Source of the DNA: Candidatus Methylomirabilis sp.
GTDB lineage: Bacteria > Methylomirabilota > Methylomirabilia > Methylomirabilales > Methylomirabilaceae
Reading direction: 5' to 3'
Assembly (NCBI RefSeq): GCF_028716865.1
Contig: NZ_JAQUOY010000005.1
Span: 1-64,000, forward strand
Length of the DNA: 64,000 bases
This document shows positions 10,032-16,095 of this stretch, piece by piece. The number at the start of each line of letters is the position of its first letter. Within the stretch, counting starts at the first letter, position 1. A program made the position numbers and the translations under genes. The notes beneath the pieces are model-generated. The model was given only the letters and a program-made list of their open reading frames with translations, did no database searches and had not been told where the DNA came from.

Positions 10032-10306
10032 CGAGTGGAAACTGCAAAGCAGCCTCTAGCGGCCATCTCCCGCTGATCGTCTGTACGTCTACTCTAATGA
10101 GCCTCCTACCTGCTGTCAATACAAATTGCGCGCACAACAACGGGCTTACGTCATTGATTCGATCATCCATAAGAGAAGGTAGCGAAAGGCCTTGAAGAAG
10201 ACGCCTATCCATACTGGATGCCCGTTATCCTCATCGGCACTGACTACCGAAGAGCGAAAAGTCTTGGAACGCAGGCTGGGTGTGAAATTGTGACCTCATT
10301 TTCTTC
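10032..10306. other. Intergenic stretch, no gene seen
   Basis: This is the first part of the gap between divergent tilS (minus) and the radical SAM cassette (plus). Short open frames on both strands have no ribosome site and no recognisable sequence. It presumably holds the tilS promoter, but I could not pick one with confidence. Confidence 0.4.
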
Positions 10307-10335
10307 TTGACAGCCAGGAAAGTAACTGCTAAACA
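10307..10335 (+). promoter_or_regulatory. Candidate promoter upstream of the short peptide/hairpin
   Basis: A perfect -35 box TTGACA (10307-10312) is followed after 17 bases by TAAACA (10330-10335), a weak -10. A transcript from about 10342 would run through a ribosome site, a short reading frame and a strong hairpin with a T-tract ending at 10497. Confidence 0.4.
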
Positions 10336-10452
10336 AAGATTGCTCAGTATGATCTGTTTATGCTTAATACCTATGAAGAAGATGTAAAAATGGCGATAAG
10401 TGGGAAAATGCAACCGCGCCAGATCAGTAGTAAGTTAAAGGAGAAGATCTAT

Positions 10453-10497
10453 ATGGCCCTTTGGGGTACGGGAGCCCCAAAGGGCCATTCTGTTTTT
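10453..10497 (+). terminator. Strong terminator- or attenuator-like hairpin
   Basis: ATGGCCCTTTGGGG (10453-10466) and CCCCAAAGGGCCAT (10475-10488) are perfect 14-base complements around an eight-base loop, followed by TCTGTTTTT. It has the T-tract only on the plus strand. The start codon of the candidate peptide is the base of the stem. It could end a short RNA started at about 10342, or act as an attenuator in front of the radical SAM genes. Confidence 0.7.
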
Positions 10498-10521
10498 AGG
10501 AGAGCTCTGCCTTGCCACTAG
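10453..10521 (+). CDS. Candidate 22-residue precursor peptide of the radical SAM cassette (hypothetical)
   Basis: The reading frame starts at an ATG nine bases after AAAGGAG (10437-10443), the best ribosome site in this gap. It encodes MALWGTGAPKGHS followed by VFRRALPCH. The same frame is open further upstream from an ATG at 10360, which would give 53 residues with a hydrophilic leader (ending …ISSKLKEKIY) before this sequence, but that ATG lacks a ribosome site. Short peptides just upstream of PqqD-like and radical SAM/SPASM genes are typical substrates (PqqA, MftA). Against it: codons 1-12 coincide with a perfect terminator-like hairpin, so the region may be only an RNA signal. I do not recognise a family. 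Confidence 0.4.
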   Translation: MALWGTGAPKGHSVFRRALPCH

Positions 10522-10760
10522 AAGGGGCCGGTGGGACGACCAATTGGGTCAATGATGCTGTACATGCATGGTCTCAATCGAGGCGGATCCGGGGTCTATA
10601 CCCATGCGGATCGGTTGTGACCGCGGAGACCGATCCATATAGGTAGCTGGATGACAGCGGACCGGTAGCGGGACAGGGGCTGATATCTCCAGCGTTTGTG
10701 AGGTAAATAGTCTTTCCTGCTGAGGCTAATATCACCACAATGAAAAAAACAGGGGAACAG
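10522..10760. other. Leader region of the radical SAM cassette
   Basis: This gap of about 240 bases separates the hairpin from the ABM-fold gene. It contains a promoter/operator-like element at 10608-10643 and a second 22-codon open frame at 10552-10620 (begins MMLYMHGLNRGG) without a ribosome site. Nothing else is recognised. Confidence 0.5.
10608..10643 (+). promoter_or_regulatory. Candidate promoter with an overlapping palindromic operator
   Basis: TTGTGA (10615-10620) and TATAGG (10638-10643) are spaced by 17 bases. Perfect inverted arms GGATCGGT (10608-10615) and ACCGATCC (10629-10636) straddle the space between the two boxes, the usual place for a repressor site. It would drive the cassette starting at 10761. 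Confidence 0.4.
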
Positions 10761-11090
10761 ATGAGTTACCCGGTAGTTCTTCACTTGGCGATCCGGACTC
10801 CTGCGGAGGGACGCCAGAAATTGCTAGATTTCCTACGGGAGGTCGTTCCCTTTTATGAACAACCCGGTGGAATCCGGATCCGCTTGTTCCAGTCCCTAGA
10901 TGATCCTAATAGTTTCACTGAAGTCGTCGAGTATGTAGACCGTGCTACTTACGATCGTGACAACATTCGTGTTCGATCCGACCGAGAAATGAAGAGCTCC
11001 CTTGATCGTTGGAGATCTCTGCTAGAGGGTTCGGTTGAGACGGCAGTTTATCAGGACTTGAGTAGCGAAATCCACGGAGGGCCAAAGTGA
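10761..11090 (+). CDS. Small ABM-fold (antibiotic biosynthesis monooxygenase-like) protein
   Basis: A 109-residue protein resembling the dimeric alpha+beta barrel ABM/NIPSNAP group: a first strand VVLHLAIRT, a helix GRQKLLDFLREVVPFYEQPGGIRIRLFQS, then SFTEVVEYVDRATYDRDN. I chose the ATG at 10761 because AGGGGA lies just before it; an in-frame ATG at 10740 gives seven more residues. The family includes cofactor-free oxygenases and haem-binding proteins, so the activity here cannot be named. Its stop overlaps the next start (TGATG), showing that it belongs to the radical SAM cassette. Confidence 0.65.
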   Translation: MSYPVVLHLAIRTPAEGRQKLLDFLREVVPFYEQPGGIRIRLFQSLDDPNSFTEVVEYVDRATYDRDNIRVRSDREMKSSLDRWRSLLEGSVETAVYQDLSSEIHGGPK

Positions 11091-12169
11091 TGATAGAGGA
11101 GTTTGCGCCGGTAACTGCCTTCAAGGCACCACTCTATGTTGCCTGGGAAATCACCCATCTATGCAATGCCAAATGCCTGCATTGCTATTCCAATTCAGGA
11201 CCGGAAGCTGACTGCGCACAGGAACTCTCGACGAGCGAGGCACTTTCGGTCATCGACCAACTTGCGGACGCAGGGCTGCTAGTACTGGCGTTTTCCGGCG
11301 GGGAGCCGATGCTGCGGAAGGACTGGAAGGTACTGGTCGGACATGCCGTAGCTCGGGGGCTCAACGTCACTATGGGTACAAACGGCTCTGTCATCAACGA
11401 CCTCACCGCTTCTGAGTTGCAGCAACTCGGCGTGCGGAGCGTCACCATCAGCTTGGATAGTCACAAGTCCGAGACTCACGACTATTTCCGCCAATGTCCA
11501 GGATTGTATAAGCGGGCGGTCAACGCGGTTCGCTCCCTGGTGAAGCGGCACATGCGGGTAGTGGTCGGCTTCACACCCACCCGAATCAACTGGTTGGACG
11601 GCCCAGAGCTGGTGAAGCTCGCCGAGGAATTGGGCGCCCACGCGGTCAACTTGTCGGAATACGTTCCCGCTGGGCGTGGCGCGCTCAACCTAGCCCTTCC
11701 GCCCGAAGACTTAAGAAAGACACTCCTGGAATGGATCGAGATGCGCGAGCGCTTTCGCGGCCGGATCGATATCATCTGGCACGATTGTCGCGTCGGCATG
11801 CTGGTACCCGACAACGAAAAGAGACATTACGTTGGCTGTGGCGCCGGCCGGCTCGTAGGTCGGATCTGCCCGGATGGTACGATGACGCCTTGCGTTTTCC
11901 TTCCGACACCTATCGGCTCATTTCGCCAGAGTACCTTCAGAGAGATGTGGAATCGCTCCGATCTCCTCTTTCGGTTCCGCAAACGACTGGGGCAATTTAC
12001 GGGAAATTGCGGAACCTGCGAGTATCTCTCCACTTGCGGAGGATGTCGGGCTGTGGCGTATGCATACAGTAGCGGAAATCCACTCGCTGGAGATCCGCAC
12101 TGCTGGGTGAAGCTCCAGCCCGATCCGAGGTTGGAATTGCTCCCCTGCGGCGAGGCTCTTCCCGTCTAA
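11090..12169 (+). CDS. Radical SAM/SPASM peptide-maturase-like enzyme 1
   Basis: A 359-residue radical SAM protein. The SAM-binding cluster motif is C25-x3-C29-x2-C32 (HLCNAKCLHCY), followed by SGGEP at 69-73. The C-terminal third is a SPASM domain with eight cysteines (GCGAG, RICPDG, MTPC, NCGTC, STCGGCRAVAYAY, DPHCW), enough for two auxiliary 4Fe-4S clusters. This layout is shared by PqqE, MftC, NirJ and AhbD. The start ATG at 11090 overlaps the upstream stop and lies nine bases after GGAGG. A PqqD-like gene follows 14 bases downstream, which favours a peptide substrate over a tetrapyrrole, although both remain possible. Confidence 0.85.
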   Translation: MIEEFAPVTAFKAPLYVAWEITHLCNAKCLHCYSNSGPEADCAQELSTSEALSVIDQLADAGLLVLAFSGGEPMLRKDWKVLVGHAVARGLNVTMGTNGSVINDLTASELQQLGVRSVTISLDSHKSETHDYFRQCPGLYKRAVNAVRSLVKRHMRVVVGFTPTRINWLDGPELVKLAEELGAHAVNLSEYVPAGRGALNLALPPEDLRKTLLEWIEMRERFRGRIDIIWHDCRVGMLVPDNEKRHYVGCGAGRLVGRICPDGTMTPCVFLPTPIGSFRQSTFREMWNRSDLLFRFRKRLGQFTGNCGTCEYLSTCGGCRAVAYAYSSGNPLAGDPHCWVKLQPDPRLELLPCGEALPV

Positions 12170-12183
12170 ACTCGGAACGATCA

Positions 12184-12471
12184 GTGGCCACTGCGTTAAC
12201 GACTGAGACCGTCCTCAAACTGACATCTTGGTGCGTCATTCGCGAGCAGGAGGAGCAGTACCTGATTTACAATTCTCAGACCGATGAATTGCACCTCCTG
12301 CCTCTAACCGGATTCTACGCGTACCAGCTCTGCAATGGCTGGAGCACAGTGGGTGAGATCGAGCAATCTCTGTCCATGGCAATGCAGGTGGACAGCAGGA
12401 TTTTGCGACCCCAGCTTCAGAAATTTTTCAGCAATCTGGTGGCCAGAGGCATTCTAGAAGTCGAGTGGTGA
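12184..12471 (+). CDS. PqqD-like peptide chaperone (RiPP recognition element)
   Basis: A 95-residue protein of PqqD type. PqqD-like proteins adopt a winged-helix fold that binds the leader of a ribosomal peptide and delivers it to the radical SAM enzyme. Visible signs are the LTSWCVIREQEEQYLIYNSQTDELHLLP beta region followed by LTGFYAYQLCNGWSTVGEIEQSLS, matching the family pattern of a conserved hydrophobic segment, then [DN]G and T-x-x-E-I. It begins at a GTG and its end overlaps the second radical SAM gene by seven bases, so it sits between the two enzymes and may serve both. Confidence 0.75.
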   Translation: MATALTTETVLKLTSWCVIREQEEQYLIYNSQTDELHLLPLTGFYAYQLCNGWSTVGEIEQSLSMAMQVDSRILRPQLQKFFSNLVARGILEVEW

Positions 12472-13508
12472 TTCAAGTGTTGCAGGCTGGCAGCTTTCGT
12501 CCTCGAACTCCCTTCCACATGGTGTGGCTGGCAACCACCGCGTGCAACGCGCGCTGCCTGCACTGCTCTTCGAATGCGAGCGTTCGATCGCCTGATGAAT
12601 TGCGGACGAATGAGGCTATTGACCTTCTGAGTCAGCTTGCCGAAGCGGGGGTTGTCGATCTGGCCATATCTGGTGGCGAGCCTCTGCTGCGCCCCGATCT
12701 TCTGGAGATCATCGCGGAAGCGAGACGCCTTGGGTTGGCTGTGGGAGTGGGCTCGAACGGCGCCGTACTGAGCGAGCGCAAGGCGGCGCTTTTGGCAGCA
12801 TCAGGCATCAATCGTTTTCAGGTCAGCCTGGATGGATTTCACACCGCTCACGACACCATTCGACGTTGGCCCGGCTTGTTTGATCGCGCGCTTCGAACCA
12901 TCGAGGTGGCGGCCTGCGCTGGCCTGCGGGTCACCGTTTGTTGCACCATCAACCGCCTCAACGCGGCTGAACTGGAACCCTTCACGGAATTTATTTCTAG
13001 CACTAAGATCATCCGGCTGAACTTCTCACGCTACGTACCGACCGGCCGTGGGACCGACGAATTGGACCTCACGGACGAGGAGTGGCGCTTGGTGATCACC
13101 TTATCGGCGGAACTCCGAATCCGCTACCGGGGCAAAGTCGACATCGTCAATCACCTGGCGCAACAGATTTTCGTCGATCATGAACTTGAGGGAATGCCGG
13201 GCTTCATAGGCTGCCAGGCAGGTATAGGCCAGGGATGCGTGACCGCCAACGGCACCGTGTTGCCTTGCGTGCTGTTGCCGATCCCGCTCGGCAACATCCG
13301 TGAAGGAACCTTCCGTCAGATCTGGCTTAACTCTCCCGTCATTCGAGTCCTGCAATCTAGAGAGTATCTAAAGGGTGAGTGCGCCGCTTGCCAGGTCAGA
13401 AACCGGTGTGGGGGCTGTCGTGCTGTGGCTTATGCAAAAACCGGGGATTATCTCGCCACTGATCCACGTTGCTGGTTGGTGAACCACTGTCAGGCCCAAG
13501 TCGCCTAA
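12465..13508 (+). CDS. Radical SAM/SPASM peptide-maturase-like enzyme 2
   Basis: A 347-residue paralogue of the enzyme at 11090-12169. It has the cluster motif TACNARCLHCSS near residues 28-35, SGGEP near residue 74, and a SPASM domain with eight cysteines (GCQAG, GCVTANG, LPC, GECAAC, NRCGGCRAVAYAK, DPRCW). The shared GGCRAVAYA and DP-x-CW blocks show a common origin with enzyme 1, but the middle of each protein differs, so they probably carry out different steps or form a heterodimer. It starts at a GTG inside the end of the PqqD-like gene. Confidence 0.85.
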   Translation: MVIQVLQAGSFRPRTPFHMVWLATTACNARCLHCSSNASVRSPDELRTNEAIDLLSQLAEAGVVDLAISGGEPLLRPDLLEIIAEARRLGLAVGVGSNGAVLSERKAALLAASGINRFQVSLDGFHTAHDTIRRWPGLFDRALRTIEVAACAGLRVTVCCTINRLNAAELEPFTEFISSTKIIRLNFSRYVPTGRGTDELDLTDEEWRLVITLSAELRIRYRGKVDIVNHLAQQIFVDHELEGMPGFIGCQAGIGQGCVTANGTVLPCVLLPIPLGNIREGTFRQIWLNSPVIRVLQSREYLKGECAACQVRNRCGGCRAVAYAKTGDYLATDPRCWLVNHCQAQVA

Positions 13509-13529
13509 ATACTTCAAGGAGGATAAGAA

Positions 13530-14078
13530 ATGGCAAACGAACGCGTCGAAAAACAACATGAACAAATCGTGGAGGCCTACTTCCGACACATTCGGGACCT
13601 GCGTACCGGAAAGACCGGTTCGGTGGAAGCGTTGCTGAATCTCTGGGATGCAGACGGCACCTTTGAGTTTGCCGGTTCTCCTCCAGTCACCGGAACCTTT
13701 CAAGGCCGCAATGCAATTCATACGCTCTACAAGAACCGGTTTCACTCCAACCGCATGCCCTTGAAACTGGAGGGTACGGGGAAGAAGCCGGCGCCTATGC
13801 AGGAGACTGCCCTCGGCGTGGTGGATACCGAGGTCCATCGGATCAAAGTGATGGACGAGAAAATCGTGGCCGGTTGGATCACTAAGATCGGCACCCAGGA
13901 CGAGCGTGGCTTCCAAGTCGCTGGAAGCCATACTTTCACCTTCAAGAATGGAAAAATTAGCAGCCTCAAGGTGGTTGTCTCACCCCGGCCGGAGGCAGCA
14001 CCACACCTCAATCTTGAGGGCCTGACGGTAGATGACATCGGAAGGCTCTCTCTGGCTGCGTGGCCGGTTGTTGTTTGA
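13530..14078 (+). CDS. SnoaL-like (NTF2 superfamily) protein
   Basis: A 182-residue protein with the SnoaL/NTF2-like pattern: helix HEQIVEAYFRHIRDL, then ALLNLWDADGTFEFAG, GTFQGRNAIHTLYKNRF, and C-terminal beta strands GSHTFTFKNGKISSLKVVVS. The family includes polyketide cyclases, isomerases and small-molecule-binding proteins. An AAGGAGG lies seven bases before the ATG, stronger than at the other cassette genes, suggesting high expression. It is the last gene of the cassette. No function can be assigned beyond the fold. Confidence 0.65.
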   Translation: MANERVEKQHEQIVEAYFRHIRDLRTGKTGSVEALLNLWDADGTFEFAGSPPVTGTFQGRNAIHTLYKNRFHSNRMPLKLEGTGKKPAPMQETALGVVDTEVHRIKVMDEKIVAGWITKIGTQDERGFQVAGSHTFTFKNGKISSLKVVVSPRPEAAPHLNLEGLTVDDIGRLSLAAWPVVV

Positions 14079-14415
14079 GTGTGGCGGGCGTCTCTGCCTG
14101 ACAGACAAGATTACTACTGGTTTGGAGGAATGAGCTCGAAATCCATTAGGACAAAAAAGGTCAAGTCTACCCTTGACTCAGGTGAGTAAGGCAGAGCTAG
14201 GGTGAAAAAGCGCCGAGAGTCTTTTAACGATCGGGGTCAAGGCTTGAAGTGTGAATCCTGCCAGTCGTCGCTTTCTGAACGTGATCTACCCTTGGGCGAA
14301 CGTGTATGACATGGATGCGGTCGATACAGATATGATTTAAGACTCGACCCCAGCCAGGTACAGGTAGGGTGTCACGTCTAGTCGTTACCGCGACTTCACC
14401 CGTGATCATTCCTGG
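14079..14415. other. Intergenic stretch between cassette and vapBC, no gene supported
   Basis: Short frames at 14130 (GGAGG only one base from the ATG) and 14202 (GTG start, contains CESC) were inspected and neither is convincing. A minus-strand frame of 61 codons at 14224-14409 resembles no family I know. Confidence 0.4.
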
Positions 14416-14826
14416 CTATCCCTTCGACGGGTCGAGAACCCGAAGGCGGGAAAAGTAGGTCCGGTAGAATCCACGATCTCTAGTCAGCAGCCGATCGGCT
14501 TGGGAAAGGGCATGGGCACCGATCAAGAAATCCGCCACCATGCGTTCTCGCTGGCCTCCTCTGCTGCGATAGGTCTTCCAAACCCGACTGGCCAGAAGCG
14601 CCGTTTTCAGTTCTATGGGGTTGAATTCTACCTCGAGGCGGCTCAGAACGTCTTGCGCGACATTGGTGGACGGAAAGAAGCTCGCTATCTCTGCCCATAC
14701 CACCTCACAAGCGACAAGGCTACCTTCGGCCAGACAGACACGAATAGCCTTCCCTGACCGGAGTCCGAAAATCGGGTCTGGCCCGAACACATCCAACAAG
14801 ACGCTGGTATCGACCGCTGTGATCAC
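14416..14826 (-). CDS. vapC: PIN-domain toxin (VapC family)
   Basis: A 136-residue PIN-domain ribonuclease. Acidic metal-binding residues are visible in AVDTSVLLDVF (Asp5), CEVVWAEIAS (Glu), RMVADFLIGAHAL (Asp) and LLTRDRGFYRTYF (Asp). VapC toxins cut RNA, often initiator tRNA or 23S rRNA, when not bound by their antitoxin. The start overlaps the upstream AbrB-type antitoxin gene by four bases, the usual arrangement. Confidence 0.85.
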   Translation of the reverse strand: MITAVDTSVLLDVFGPDPIFGLRSGKAIRVCLAEGSLVACEVVWAEIASFFPSTNVAQDVLSRLEVEFNPIELKTALLASRVWKTYRSRGGQRERMVADFLIGAHALSQADRLLTRDRGFYRTYFSRLRVLDPSKG

Positions 14827-15053
14827 ACCGCGTCCGCTTTGCCTCGTAGAGAAGTGATCAGATCGTCCGTTGGATGCTTCAACCCGAGGATCCCGTACAC
14901 GCTCTCTACGGCATCTTGCGCAGTCGCCTTGGTGGCCACCAGACGGCCCTTCTCTTCACTGAAGTCCAGGGCGTTTCCAGGGCGAATTCCCAGGCGTTTC
15001 CGGAGAGGCTTTGGGATCGTGACCTGGCCCTTTTCCGACACAATGGTTTTCAT
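14823..15053 (-). CDS. vapB: AbrB/SpoVT-type antitoxin (VapB family)
   Basis: A 76-residue DNA-binding antitoxin. The swapped-hairpin AbrB domain is obvious in MKTIVSEKGQVTIPKPLRKR followed by LGIRPGNALDF. The C-terminal part should wrap the PIN-domain toxin encoded next. Such pairs autorepress through the AbrB domain binding their promoter; the AT-rich 15054-15090 stretch just upstream would be the site, but I cannot define an operator. Confidence 0.85.
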   Translation of the reverse strand: MKTIVSEKGQVTIPKPLRKRLGIRPGNALDFSEEKGRLVATKATAQDAVESVYGILGLKHPTDDLITSLRGKADAV

Positions 15054-15193
15054 ACTAAAAATGTATGAATTCTTACCATAAATGTCAAGTGAGAAATCAC
15101 GGATGGACAGGCCCCTCTAGTCAGTCAAGAGGGATCAAGCACTGGACGTGAAGCTGTGTTGACGGGACGCTACAAGTATGTTATCCGTAACGC

Positions 15194-15922
15194 ATGACGA
15201 CATCTTTACAGGCGGCCACACCATCCCCTCCTCTCTCCTTCTGCGGCTATCAATTCCAAAATATCGAGCTTCTTGAAGCAGCCTTGACTCACCCCTCTTC
15301 GACCGACACGGCGCAGGCAGATGTGCGTCTTCGCTACCAACGGCTCGAATTTCTGGGAGATGCGGTCTGGAGCCTCTATGTAAGCGACGCACTCGTCTCC
15401 CTGCTTCCGACAGCCTCGGAGGGCGAACTCACCCTGCGTCGCGCGAGCCTCGTGAGTGCTGCCGCGCTGGCCGAAATGGCGAAAATCCACGGCCTTGCGC
15501 CGTTGCTCTTACTGAGCAAGGGAGAAGAATCAACGGGGGGTAGAGATAAGGCCAAGGTTCTCTCAAGTGCCTTCGAAGCGGTAATAGCGGCGATCTACCT
15601 GGACGGTGGCGTCGCGAAGATCCGCGAGCTGGCGCGTGAGGCGTGTGTCAACGCCCTCAGCGGAGAAGGACTGACCCACGATCCGAAAACCGCCTTACAA
15701 CAGCTCGCTCAATTGCACCTTCGCTCGACCCCCCGTTATCGTCTTGTCCGCCGATCCGGACCTCCTCACGCTCCGACGTTCGAGGTCGAGGTGGTAGTCG
15801 GACGGTCACCGATGGCAAAGGGAAAGGGGCGAAATAGGCAGGAGGCCGAACGGGAGGCTGCTCGAGCCGCACTCAGATCACTGCCAGACCTCATATCTAC
15901 AACATCTAGTAGCCAAGTATAA
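15194..15922 (+). CDS. rnc: Ribonuclease III
   Basis: A 242-residue double-strand-specific ribonuclease that processes rRNA and structured mRNAs. The catalytic signature RLEFLGDAVWSLY lies near residues 49-61 and a double-stranded-RNA-binding domain near 155-232 (DPKTALQQLAQ … AKGKGRNRQEAEREAARAAL). The second catalytic segment reads KVLSSAFEAVIAAIYLDGG, so the usual aspartate before FEA (D114 in E. coli, in LAD-x-x-E) is serine while the following glutamate is kept. It precedes smc and ftsY, a widespread order. Confidence 0.93.
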   Translation: MTTSLQAATPSPPLSFCGYQFQNIELLEAALTHPSSTDTAQADVRLRYQRLEFLGDAVWSLYVSDALVSLLPTASEGELTLRRASLVSAAALAEMAKIHGLAPLLLLSKGEESTGGRDKAKVLSSAFEAVIAAIYLDGGVAKIRELAREACVNALSGEGLTHDPKTALQQLAQLHLRSTPRYRLVRRSGPPHAPTFEVEVVVGRSPMAKGKGRNRQEAEREAARAALRSLPDLISTTSSSQV

Positions 15923-15949
15923 GTTGACCACTGAAAGTTGTATTTATTC

Positions 15950-15979
15950 TTGACAAAAGGGGAACGGGGTTGGTAATGT
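15950..15979 (+). promoter_or_regulatory. Candidate promoter of smc-ftsY
   Basis: TTGACA (15950-15955) is separated by 18 bases from TAATGT (15974-15979). It lies in the 154-base gap between rnc and smc, in front of a ribosome site and short leader frame at 16027. Confidence 0.4.
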
Positions 15980-16026
15980 GTGCCAACATAGGGTCATTTC
16001 TACAATCAGTTCTTGGAGGTCTCACC

Positions 16027-16095
16027 ATGAATCACGGTAGAGCGGTGCTAAGAGCTGCCGGCGGTCAGCGTAGGCGATGCGGCTTCTGCGACTAA
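16027..16095 (+). CDS. Short leader reading frame overlapping the smc start (hypothetical)
   Basis: A 22-codon frame starts at an ATG eight bases after TTGGAGG, by far the best ribosome site before smc, and ends 19 bases inside smc in another frame. The peptide (MNHGRAVLRAAGGQRRRC then GFCD) has no recognisable family. The smc ATG at 16077 has only a weak site, so translation of this leader could deliver ribosomes to smc. Confidence 0.35.
   Translation: MNHGRAVLRAAGGQRRRCGFCD

Noticed and set aside
10453-10497. Terminator for tilS
   Set aside because: tilS runs away from this site on the minus strand, and the T-tract lies on the plus-strand side only.
10552-10620. Second 22-codon frame (starts MMLYMHGLNRGG) in front of the ABM gene as a precursor peptide
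   Set aside because: No ribosome site at a usable distance, and it overlaps the promoter/operator-like element; kept only as a note.
14130-14308. Mini-genes with GGAGG-ATG (14130) or GTG start (14202, contains CESC) after the SnoaL gene
   Set aside because: The ribosome site at 14130 is only one base from ATG and the other has no site; neither peptide resembles a known precursor.
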